DNA of 38,391 bases from Kiritimatiellia bacterium (lineage in GTDB: Bacteria > Verrucomicrobiota > Kiritimatiellia > SLAD01): the NCBI GenBank assembly GCA_007136425.1, contig SLGY01000135.1, positions 1-38,391 on the forward strand, in the 5' to 3' direction. The translations under genes and the position numbers were made by a program. This document shows positions 17,498 through 24,995 of the stretch, one piece after another; the first letter of the stretch is position 1; every line of letters begins with the position of its first letter. The notes below the pieces were generated by a model. That model was not told where the DNA came from, made no database searches, and saw only the letters and a list, made by a program, of their open reading frames with translations.

Positions 17498-18433
17498 TCA
17501 ATCCGCTTCGAATTCCGGCCGGCACAGTTCGTAGAAATTGCAACGGGCGCAGACATTGCGGTCAGGCGTCATGTCCCATTCCTCTTTCGGGCGCGGCTGA
17601 TTCTTCTTCGGATCGGCGTCTTCGAGATAATCGGCCATGTCGCGGGACGTCTCGACAATAAAAGCGCGCGCCTCGTCCAGCATCGCAGGCGTGACGACCT
17701 CCATGGCCACCTGTCCTTCGCGCAGATATTCAATGTAGACGCGGATGTTTTCCGGTGCGACCCCGTGCTTGAGATGCGCCCATAATCCGTAAACGGCCAA
17801 CTGTTTCATGTGATCGGAGCGCGGACGCCCCGCTTTCCAGTCGTGAATGTGCCAGGCGCCGTCCTGTTGATAGACATAATCGGGGATGGCATAGATCGTC
17901 AGTCCGTCGAGATCGAACGATTCCATGCGTTCCACACGCACCTCGTCTTCGGGGCGTACGCTGGCAAGCCTCGGGAGGACGGTATCCATGAAATTACGAA
18001 TGCACAGGCAGACCTGTTCCTTAAGCTGTTCCGGCCATTTGGGATCAAGCTCGGGATGCAAATCAGGATAGTAGTGTTCGTGCAGGCAGGTGTTGCGTTT
18101 GGGATCATCGCGCCACGCGCCGGATTTCGATTGTTTCCACCCTTCGTTGAGAAGCGGGCGCGCCGCGGTTTCGTAGGCGTCCTCGACGGTGTGCGTGCGG
18201 CCTTGCTGATGTTCGCGCAGAACCCAACGTACGGCCTCCTCCGAGGCGCGGCCCTGCAAGGTATGACGCGAATCCATCTTGTTCAGCCGGTACGCGGCAC
18301 GCGCGGTTTCGGGCGCGTTCCGATCCCAGCCGCCCCACGCGCCGTATTTGCTCCAGTATCGTTTGCGCCGGCACACTTCGAAATCAGACGCCGCGCTGAA
18401 GGACCAGGAGAAGGTGTTGATCAGTTCAGCCAT
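17498..18433 (-). CDS. Cas4/RecB-like PD-(D/E)XK nuclease with Fe-S cluster cysteines
   Basis: A 311-residue nuclease. The core is PD-(D/E)XK: Asp185 in YAIPDY, then Asp198 and Lys200 in HDWKAG, and the QxxxY helix Gln211/Tyr215 typical of the RecB/Cas4/AddB group. Cys21 near the N-terminus and Cys295, Cys298 and Cys304 at the C-terminus (CARCNFYELC) match the four-cysteine 4Fe-4S arrangement of Cas4 and AddB. It probably acts on DNA ends. No CRISPR array, cas1/cas2 or helicase is nearby, so it is a stand-alone Cas4-like protein, longer than Cas4 (about 200). No clear ribosome site precedes the ATG. It converges with mdh. Confidence 0.82.
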   Translation of the reverse strand: MAELINTFSWSFSAASDFEVCRRKRYWSKYGAWGGWDRNAPETARAAYRLNKMDSRHTLQGRASEEAVRWVLREHQQGRTHTVEDAYETAARPLLNEGWKQSKSGAWRDDPKRNTCLHEHYYPDLHPELDPKWPEQLKEQVCLCIRNFMDTVLPRLASVRPEDEVRVERMESFDLDGLTIYAIPDYVYQQDGAWHIHDWKAGRPRSDHMKQLAVYGLWAHLKHGVAPENIRVYIEYLREGQVAMEVVTPAMLDEARAFIVETSRDMADYLEDADPKKNQPRPKEEWDMTPDRNVCARCNFYELCRPEFEAD

Positions 18434-18470
18434 ACCGGGAGTGTGGCATAAACGGAGGGGGGAAGAAAGT

Positions 18471-18526
18471 GTTCAGTATTCAGTGTTCAGTGTTCAGTAT
18501 TCAGTGTTCAGTGTTCAGTGTTCAGG
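18471..18526. repeat. Tandem array of eight 7-bp RTTCAGT units
   Basis: Eight consecutive 7-base units, GTTCAGT or ATTCAGT, the last ending GG. It lies between the nuclease start and a hairpin repeat. Too short and regular to be CRISPR. Confidence 0.85.
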
Positions 18527-18578
18527 TAGGGCGCTCGCTCCGCGAGCGGCGCGGCGGTGTGAGCCACGCCGCCCTACC
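18525..18578. repeat. 54-bp hairpin element bounded by GGTAGGGCG/CGCCCTACC
   Basis: Perfect 9-bp inverted arms at 18525-18533 and 18570-18578 enclose two smaller hairpins, the first being CGCTCG (18532-18537) with CGAGCG (18543-18548). It shares the TAGGGC/GCCCTA core with the 121-bp palindrome at 9717-9837, suggesting a dispersed repeat family. Confidence 0.65.
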
Positions 18579-18671
18579 CCCTCGTGTTGGTCGACACATG
18601 CACGTGGGGCGAGAAGCTTATAAGGAAAGCGAACTCTTGACCGCGACGAGAGGAGAAATCATCATCCGCAC

Positions 18672-19421
18672 ATGACCAACCAGCGCGACATGCTTAAACA
18701 GGTGGCCGACGGCACGCTATCGGTCGACGAAGCGCTTGCGCGCATGCAGAAGGACAAGGAAGTCGATCTGGGCTTCGCCAAAGCGGATCTGTCCCGACCC
18801 AAGCGGTGCGGGGTATCAGAGGTCATCTACGCGGCGGGCAAGACGCCCGTGCAGGTGGCCGAAATTGCCGCGGCCCTGCACGGGAAACAGGCCCCGGTCA
18901 TGGCGACCAAGGCGACAGCGGCTCATTACGATGCGGTGAGGGCGCAATTTCCCGACGCTGAATGGCATGAGACGGCGCGCATCATCACCCTGCACGCTGG
19001 GAACCGACCGAAACCCATTGGCGGCGTGGCCGTGGTCGCGGCGGGCACGTCCGATTTGCCCATAGCCGAGGAAGCCGCGGTGACGGCGGAATTTTTCGGC
19101 GCGCGCGTCGATCGTTTCACGGATGTCGGCGTGGCCGGCGTCCATCGGCTGGTGAACCGCATTGATCTTATTCGCCAGGCCCGCGTGGTCATCGCCGTGG
19201 CCGGCATGGAAGGCGCGCTGCCCTCGGTGTTGGGCGGATTGATCGACCGACCGCTGATCGCCGTGCCGACCAGTGTCGGCTACGGGATGAACCTGAACGG
19301 GCTGGCCGCCCTCCTCGCCATGTTGAATTCGTGCGCGCCCGGCATTACGGTCGTCAATGTCGATAACGGCTTCGGCGCCGGCGTGGCGGCAACGTTGATT
19401 AACCGACTGGAACCCACATGA
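18672..19421 (+). CDS. larB: LarB, pyridinium-3,5-bisthiocarboxylate mononucleotide pathway carboxylase
   Basis: A 249-residue protein of the LarB family (PurE-like C-terminal domain, about 115-245). In the nickel-pincer nucleotide pathway LarB carboxylates nicotinate adenine dinucleotide and hydrolyses it. The covalent catalytic cysteine of the Lactiplantibacillus enzyme, Cys221, is present at exactly residue 221 (LNSCAPG), followed by the conserved NVDNGFGAG. The GAGGAG site is about 17 bases before the ATG, rather far, but no better in-frame start exists. The stop overlaps larC as ATGA. larE and larA are not in the window. Confidence 0.93.
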   Translation: MTNQRDMLKQVADGTLSVDEALARMQKDKEVDLGFAKADLSRPKRCGVSEVIYAAGKTPVQVAEIAAALHGKQAPVMATKATAAHYDAVRAQFPDAEWHETARIITLHAGNRPKPIGGVAVVAAGTSDLPIAEEAAVTAEFFGARVDRFTDVGVAGVHRLVNRIDLIRQARVVIAVAGMEGALPSVLGGLIDRPLIAVPTSVGYGMNLNGLAALLAMLNSCAPGITVVNVDNGFGAGVAATLINRLEPT

Positions 19422-20653
19422 AACACCTGCACTTTGATGTCATCGGCGGGGCGAGCGGCGACATGATTCTCGGCGCCCTGCTCGCACTCGGCGTGAACCC
19501 GGTCGTCATCGAGCACGCCCTTGCTTCGCTCGCCGTGGAAGGGGTACACCTCCATGTCGACCCGGCGGACGACCGTGGGATTCACGGCACACGGGTGATC
19601 GTACACGCACACGAAGCAACCGGCGCGCGCCATCATCATGATCATGATCACGGCGCCGGGGACGCGCACGACGCCACACCCCACAGGAATCTTGAAGATA
19701 TACGGAAGATCGTTGAATCTTCGCAGCTTCCTGACCCCGTCAAGGCCATGAGCCTGACCGTGTTCCGGCGCATCGGCGAAGCAGAGGCGAAAATTCACGG
19801 GACCACCGTGGACAAGATTCATTTTCATGAGGTCGGCGCGTTGGACTCGATCGCCGATATTGTCGGGAGCTGTCTCGGCCTTCATCTGTTGGGTGTGGGC
19901 GGGGTGTCCGTGTCCGCTCTGCCCGTGGGCCATGGCTCGATCGAGTGCGCGCACGGGACCTATCCGAATCCCGCCCCCGCCACGGTAGAACTATCCAAAG
20001 GGATGCCGGTCGTGTCCATCGACGAACCCCACGAATTGGTCACGCCTACCGGGGCGGCCCTGCTGTCCACGTGGAAAACCGCGGATACACCGCCGGCGGG
20101 CAGTCGCATCGAAAACTCCGGCTACAGCGTCGGCCATCGAACACTGAGCCGTCGCCCGAACGTCCTGCGCGCAGTATTGCACGACACGTCCGACACCCGA
20201 CACGCCACACCCGACTCCGTCCTGGTGCTCGAATGCAATCTCGACGACATGACCCCGGAACTCGTCGGCGCGCTGACCGAACGTCTCCTGGCGGACGGCG
20301 CGCTGGACGCATTCATCACCCCGGTCCAAATGAAAAAACAGCGGCCCGGCATGCTATTGACCGTATTGAGTCGTCCGGAAGATCGCGAAAAGATGCTGGA
20401 CCTGATCTTTGCCGAGTCCACGACGTTCGGAGTACGTGAACGGGCCATGCAGCGAACGGTCCTCGAACGGCGCACGGATACGGTGGACACTCCGTACGGT
20501 GCGGTACGCGTAAAGATCGGACGCTGGAAGGAGAGGGACGTCACACGCGCCCCGGAAATGGACGACTGCATCGCGCGCGCCCGCGAACACGGCGTCGCCG
20601 CCCGCACGGTGTACCAAGCGGCCGCAACTGCAGCGCAGCAGGACTCTTGTTAA
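19418..20653 (+). CDS. larC: LarC, nickel insertion enzyme of the NPN cofactor
   Basis: A 411-residue CTP-dependent cyclometallase that inserts nickel into the pincer nucleotide. The N-terminal FDVIGGASGDMILGA (6-20) is the family hallmark. A histidine-rich loop follows, His72-His78 and further His at 83 and 89, suited to collecting nickel. The C-terminal part includes ECNLDDMTPEL and VQMKKQRPGMLLTVL. In Lactiplantibacillus larC is read through a programmed frameshift; here it is a single continuous frame. It is translationally coupled to larB. Together they point to a nickel-pincer racemase or epimerase elsewhere in the genome. Confidence 0.94.
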   Translation: MKHLHFDVIGGASGDMILGALLALGVNPVVIEHALASLAVEGVHLHVDPADDRGIHGTRVIVHAHEATGARHHHDHDHGAGDAHDATPHRNLEDIRKIVESSQLPDPVKAMSLTVFRRIGEAEAKIHGTTVDKIHFHEVGALDSIADIVGSCLGLHLLGVGGVSVSALPVGHGSIECAHGTYPNPAPATVELSKGMPVVSIDEPHELVTPTGAALLSTWKTADTPPAGSRIENSGYSVGHRTLSRRPNVLRAVLHDTSDTRHATPDSVLVLECNLDDMTPELVGALTERLLADGALDAFITPVQMKKQRPGMLLTVLSRPEDREKMLDLIFAESTTFGVRERAMQRTVLERRTDTVDTPYGAVRVKIGRWKERDVTRAPEMDDCIARAREHGVAARTVYQAAATAAQQDSC

Positions 20654-20667
20654 GTTTGAAAGAATAA

Positions 20668-21750
20668 CGTGCGCTGAATGATAACGATGTGGCGACCGAA
20701 CTGGTGATTGGTCCGGAAGCAAAAAAGCCGCTAGTGCTGAAGATCCCGCTGTTCGTATCGGATATGAGTTTTGGCGCGCTATCCGAGGAGGCGAAGATTG
20801 CCCTGGCGCGGGGCGCTGAATTGGCCGGCACAGGCATTTGTTCCGGTGAAGGCGGTATGCTTCCGGAAGAACAGGCGGAGAATTCCCGCTACTTGTACGA
20901 GCTGGCGAGTGCGAAGTTTGGCTACGCCGAAGACCTGTTGGAAAAGGTGCAAGCTTTTCACTTCAAAGGGGGGCAGGGAGCCAAGACCGGTACCGGCGGT
21001 CACTTACCCGCCAACAAGAACGTCGGCAAGATATCCAGTGTACGGAAGATCAAGGAGGGGCAACCGGCGGTTTCGCCGCCCACCTTCGCCGACCTGAACA
21101 CGGTAGAAGATTTTCGCGCCTTCGGCGAGCGCGTGCGGGAAGTTAGCGGCGGCATTCCGATCGGATTCAAGCTGAGCGCGAATCATATCGAGCAGGATAT
21201 TCAGTTCGCGTTGGATGCGGGCGCCGACTACATCATTCTCGACGGGCGCGGCGGCGGAACCGGCGCGGCGCCGGCCATATTCCGGGACCACATCAGCGTG
21301 CCCTCCATTCCGGCGTTGGCGAGAGCGCGACGCTATCTCGACCAGCAAGGGGCGAGCGGCCGGGTGACTCTGATCATCACGGGCGGCTTGCGTGTGCCGA
21401 TCGATTTCGTGAAGGCCATGGCCTTGGGTGCGGACGGCATTGCCCTGGCCAACAGCGCCATGCAGGCGATCGGCTGTGTCGCCGCCCGCATCTGCAATAC
21501 CAACAATTGCCCGGCGGGCATCGCTACTCAAAAGCGGGATTTACGTCAACGACTCAAGGCCGATAAGTCCGCCAAACAATTGCACAACTTCTTTAACGCA
21601 TCGGTGGCTCTTATGCAGGTCATGGCGCGGGCATGCGGACACGATGCTTTGAGCAAGTTCAACCCCAACGACTTGGCCACTTGGCATCGGGACATGGCGC
21701 GCTTGTCCGGAGTGAAGTATGCGGGAGTCGGGGAGCTGGGTGATCGGTGA
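20668..21750 (+). pseudogene. FMN-binding glutamate synthase-family gene, 5'-truncated
   Basis: The frame encodes the alpha/beta-barrel FMN and Fe-S part of the GltB family: PLFVSDMSFGALSEEAK, GTGICSGEGGMLPEEQAEN, HFKGGQGAKTGTGGHLP, DGRGGGTGAAP and the cysteine segment CNTNNCPAGIATQ. The C-terminus is complete. Homologues I know carry about 100-130 further N-terminal residues (often a rubredoxin-like domain). Here family-like sequence (ALNDNDVATELVIG) continues right up to an in-frame stop at 20665-20667, and neither the GTG at 20689 nor any other start has a ribosome site. I therefore read it as a remnant that lost its 5' end; a short functional version started at GTG 20689 (353 residues) cannot be excluded. 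Confidence 0.7.
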
Positions 21751-22108
21751 CCGGTGTCCGGGGCAGGTTTTGGTTTTCGGTTGTAGGTTTTAGAGCCCGT
21801 TGTCCCTCTATCTCCACCACACCTTCCTCCACATAGCCCAGCCGCCCCAGGACCCGTCTACGCAGGCGCTGGGGCGGCAGCAGCACCACTATCGACTCAA
21901 AGCCCCATGTGGCAATACCGCGCCAAATCAGTTCGTCGTAGACGGTCATTCCGACCGGAGGACCGGAGCGAAGCGAAGGGACGGAGTGGAGGAATCTCAT
22001 GATCCCGCCAACCACCTTCCAAAACACCGAGCCCCAACTGAGAATATTCATTCTGCGTTGCCTTCATAGCGGGCGTGATCTACCCTCACAACAAGCGGGG
22101 AGATCATC
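21751..22108. other. 358-base gene-poor stretch with repeats and a possible tyrS start fragment
   Basis: No intact gene. It contains imprecise GT-rich short repeats just after the glutamate-synthase remnant (21728-21795), a 10-bp inverted repeat (21841-21878), and a GGAG/GAAGCGAAG-rich segment (about 21952-22000) of the kind often dispersed in such genomes. On the minus strand, 21949-21914 reads MTVYDELIWRGI, which resembles the start of tyrosyl-tRNA synthetase, but similarity ends there. Confidence 0.6.
21841..21878. repeat. Inverted repeat GCCGCCCCAG / CTGGGGCGGC
   Basis: Perfect 10-bp arms at 21841-21850 and 21869-21878 with an 18-base loop. There is no T-tract on either side, so I do not call it a terminator. 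Confidence 0.6.
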
Positions 22109-22246
22109 CTGAACAAGGTCTGCCATTTCGAGATTCCGATAGAAGATCACGATCGTGCGAAGAAATTCTACTCCCAGGTGTTCGGCTGGCACACGGGAGG
22201 CAACCTGATGGGGCTCTGGGAGAATATGAAGGAGGCGAAAGGATAA
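22109..22246 (+). pseudogene. VOC/glyoxalase-family gene with internal deletion
   Basis: The frame reads NKVCHFEIPIEDHDRAKKFY then SQVFGW, the usual N-terminus of small VOC (glyoxalase/bleomycin-resistance) proteins, and joins directly to GGNLMGLWENMK, their usual C-terminus. About 75 central residues are missing from an expected length near 125. The first codon position is CTG behind a good GGGGAG site, so the original ATG may also be mutated. The product would lack most metal ligands and the fold, so it is a relic. Confidence 0.75.
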
Positions 22247-22251
22247 AGAGT

Positions 22252-22282
22252 TCGCCGCAAAGAGGCGCAAGAAAGCGCAAAG
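22252..22282. repeat. Short GCAAAG/GCGCAAG repeat
   Basis: Imperfect units CGCAAAG, CGCAAGAAAG and CGCAAAG in series between the VOC remnant and the next gene. It contributes no recognisable coding sequence. Confidence 0.5.
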
Positions 22283-22295
22283 CGAGAGTCGCAAT

Positions 22296-22595
22296 ATGAC
22301 GGAAAAGGAATTCTTCGATACGTTAGAGGAAGACGGGCCGCCTGAAGGTTGGTCGCCCGCATTGCACGCGTTGTGGTTCGCCGAGAAGGGCGATTGGGAT
22401 CGGGCGCATCGCATCGCGCAGGACGACGACACCTCGGACGGGAGCTGGGTGCACGCCTATCTACACCGGGAAGAAGGCGACATCGGCAACGCGCACTACT
22501 GGTACCGCCGCGCGGGAAGAACCATGCCCGACCTTTCCGTGGAGGATGAACGCAGGGCGATCATTGCCGAACTGCTGAAAGCCGACGGATCCTGA
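22296..22595 (+). CDS. Conserved hypothetical protein, TPR-like helical
   Basis: A 99-residue acidic protein rich in Trp, Asp and Ala. The segments WSPALHALWFAEKGDWDRAH and WVHAYLHREEGDIGNAHYW (about residues 19-38 and 51-69) have the pattern of paired helices as in tetratricopeptide-like units. I recognise a widespread bacterial family of about this size and pattern, but with no assigned function. The ATG has only a weak GAGAG site. It appears intact despite lying next to gene remnants, and stands alone. Confidence 0.75.
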   Translation: MTEKEFFDTLEEDGPPEGWSPALHALWFAEKGDWDRAHRIAQDDDTSDGSWVHAYLHREEGDIGNAHYWYRRAGRTMPDLSVEDERRAIIAELLKADGS

Positions 22596-22768
22596 TCCGC
22601 CACGGATGACAACCCGGACGGTCGAGTAAGTGGGGCGACTAAGGGGAGCCGATTAAGTGTGGCAGTACCCGGTTATGCGTTCGGATTGCTTTTCGACGAC
22701 GAAACGGGTAACGTGTTTCGTACAATGAAGAATAACCTTATATGTCTAAATGATCTGGAATCAGTCTG

Positions 22769-24889
22769 GTGAACGCCGAGCCATCCCATGCGTGGGTCCG
22801 CAGGGCCGCTATCCCGATGGTCTTTATTATATCATGCCTTGCGTGTGACCGACTATCCGCGCAGCAACCCGGCCATCTGACCGCCTTTCATCGATCCGGC
22901 CAGACCTTCCTGACGTGGAACGAGTTGGAGGAGCTCGCTGGGGAACATTATCGCGTGTACCGCCACACCGCGCCGATCGACGAGACATCCCTGTCCGAAG
23001 CGGTCGCGCTGGCCGTCGTCGAAGAGAACTCCTCGTGGCATGCCAGGGAGAATGCCCGATTCATCATCGAAGACTTGGGCGATCCGCTGCCGGCCGACCG
23101 CGGTTTGTTTGTGCATACCGCTCAGGATACGGGCACATTCTACTACGCGATCACCCTGATCACGAACACCGTGGAGAATCAAGCCGAGTTCGGACCCGAC
23201 AACAGCCTGACCACCGGAATAGCGGAGCAACCCGACCAGCCGGAACCGGTCCTGATCCGAACCGAAGGGAACTCCCGGGTCTACACGCAGTTCATGGACT
23301 ACCAAAACTGGAATGCGACCTTTAACGGATACGCCTATAATTATGCGGTCAATATCGCCGACGATGTGAGTCCAGACACGCCGGCCCCGGTATTTCTCTA
23401 TCTGCACCAGCGCAGCAATAAATATTCCGTTCAAGACGAACCCAGACTCGATGCACCGGGCATTGAAATCAGCGTGGATGATCCGGATAACACCTGGCAT
23501 TACGGATTCAGCGCCACGTGGGACTTTACCACCGGTGACAACCCCGAATCCGGTCCCATTGTGAACTTCACCGAGCTCCGGCATTTACGCGCGATCGATG
23601 AGGTGATCCGGAATCCGGATTATCTTGTGGACACCAATCGGATTTACGTTTTTGGATCATCCATGGGCGGCAGTGGAGCGCTTTCGATGGGGTTGCGCTA
23701 TCCCAATGTGTTTGCCGCCGCATTCTGCTGGCAACCCATGACCGATTACCGGGCGGCGGCCGAGGGCGGGCGATCATGGGATCTATACCCCAAATGGGGA
23801 TCGACCACCGCAAACCTGCCCGTCGAGAACCGTGGCGTACATGCCGAACACCTGGCCGTACACGACGGTACCGGCGTGTATGACTGGATGAACCATGTCC
23901 TCCAAGTCGAAAGCCGACCCGGTGACGAATCCGCTTATATCTTTTTCCATCACGGCAAGAACGATAACACGATCGCCTGGCCCGCGCAGGGAGAGGCGTT
24001 CCCGGAAGCGATGTACCGGGGTCGACGCGGCTTTCATGCCATGATCGACGGATCCAGCCACATGGGAATCGGATGGTTGGATCCGGACCATAATGCTACA
24101 CCCAATTGGCACTTCAAACTCGCCAATTTCACCCGCGACTCGAGTTTCCCGGCCTTCAGCATGGCCACCGGCGATGCTCCTGTCCCGCCACCCAGCGACA
24201 ACTCGACCAACCTGTACAACCAGACCTTGGAATGGTCCTCTGCGATGAACGATTTTGCCGGAGAGATTGTAGATACCCCCACGCACTACGCGATCGCGCT
24301 GCGTTCCACCAGCACCACGCAAACCGCGCGTGTGACGCTTCGACGCCTGATCGCGTTTCCTTCAACGCCCGGAGATCGCGTGATCTGGCGTAATACGGGA
24401 CTTGCGGACGATGAGATGATCGGGTTCGGGATACTTGCGGTTGATCCCAATGGGTTGATTTCCCTTCCGAATGTGACGATCGAGGCAACGGGGAATCTGC
24501 TCGAATTCTTTCCGGACGAACCGCCGGAGACCCCGCTGGGCGATCCGCCGGCCATCTGGTACGAAGTGTCCGGACTCGACCCGGAAGATCCGATGAGCGA
24601 TCCGGAGGCGGATTACGACGGTAGCGGCCTTATCAATCGACACGAATACTGGGCCGGCACGAATCCGCAAGACGCGGCTTCCCGCTTCTCGATCTTTGCC
24701 CTGGACTATGATGGACTGTCGTGGTTGGCTGCGCCCGGCTTTGCGTATGTCGTGGAGTTCAGCTCCGACCTGGAGGAATGGGTTTCTCTTGCGGATCCAT
24801 ACGTGGCTGAAGAAATGGAAGAAGCCATTCCGCTACCGGAATCCGCCCATACCCAAGGATTCTTTCGCATATTGATCGACACCCCTTGA
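22769..24889 (+). CDS. Secreted alpha/beta-hydrolase (esterase-like) with calcium-loop C-terminal region
   Basis: A 706-residue exported protein with an N-terminal hydrophobic signal (about 13-31; IISC at 20-23 could also be a lipobox). Residues 34-150 resemble a fibronectin-III-like domain (TFLTWNELE, HYRVYRHT). The hydrolase domain follows, with nucleophile Ser298 in FGSSMGGSG and a probable catalytic His in DGSSHMGIGW, as in PHB-depolymerase-like and feruloyl esterases. Near residues 608-635 lies a DPEADYDGSGLINRHEY loop of the dockerin/EF-hand or thrombospondin-3 style, and the end QGFFRILI fits secreted PVC proteins. The GTG at 22769 has a weak ribosome site; a poor promoter candidate (22716-22744) precedes it. 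Substrate unknown, probably an ester of a polysaccharide. Confidence 0.78.
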   Translation: MNAEPSHAWVRRAAIPMVFIISCLACDRLSAQQPGHLTAFHRSGQTFLTWNELEELAGEHYRVYRHTAPIDETSLSEAVALAVVEENSSWHARENARFIIEDLGDPLPADRGLFVHTAQDTGTFYYAITLITNTVENQAEFGPDNSLTTGIAEQPDQPEPVLIRTEGNSRVYTQFMDYQNWNATFNGYAYNYAVNIADDVSPDTPAPVFLYLHQRSNKYSVQDEPRLDAPGIEISVDDPDNTWHYGFSATWDFTTGDNPESGPIVNFTELRHLRAIDEVIRNPDYLVDTNRIYVFGSSMGGSGALSMGLRYPNVFAAAFCWQPMTDYRAAAEGGRSWDLYPKWGSTTANLPVENRGVHAEHLAVHDGTGVYDWMNHVLQVESRPGDESAYIFFHHGKNDNTIAWPAQGEAFPEAMYRGRRGFHAMIDGSSHMGIGWLDPDHNATPNWHFKLANFTRDSSFPAFSMATGDAPVPPPSDNSTNLYNQTLEWSSAMNDFAGEIVDTPTHYAIALRSTSTTQTARVTLRRLIAFPSTPGDRVIWRNTGLADDEMIGFGILAVDPNGLISLPNVTIEATGNLLEFFPDEPPETPLGDPPAIWYEVSGLDPEDPMSDPEADYDGSGLINRHEYWAGTNPQDAASRFSIFALDYDGLSWLAAPGFAYVVEFSSDLEEWVSLADPYVAEEMEEAIPLPESAHTQGFFRILIDTP

Positions 24890-24995
24890 AGCGTGCCCGT
24901 CAGCGGATCGCTGCCCCTCCCAGGCACATCGCCACACCCTTTCGTTCTCTTTCGACCCGCGCAGGGCCTCCCGGGCCGAAAGCATTTTCCCCATC

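Noticed and set aside
18471-18526. Possible CRISPR array near a Cas4-like gene
   Set aside because: Units are 7 bases in direct tandem without spacers, and no cas1/cas2 is present; it is a microsatellite.
21841-21878. Terminator at the perfect 10-bp inverted repeat
   Set aside because: The loop is 18 bases and no T-tract follows on either strand.
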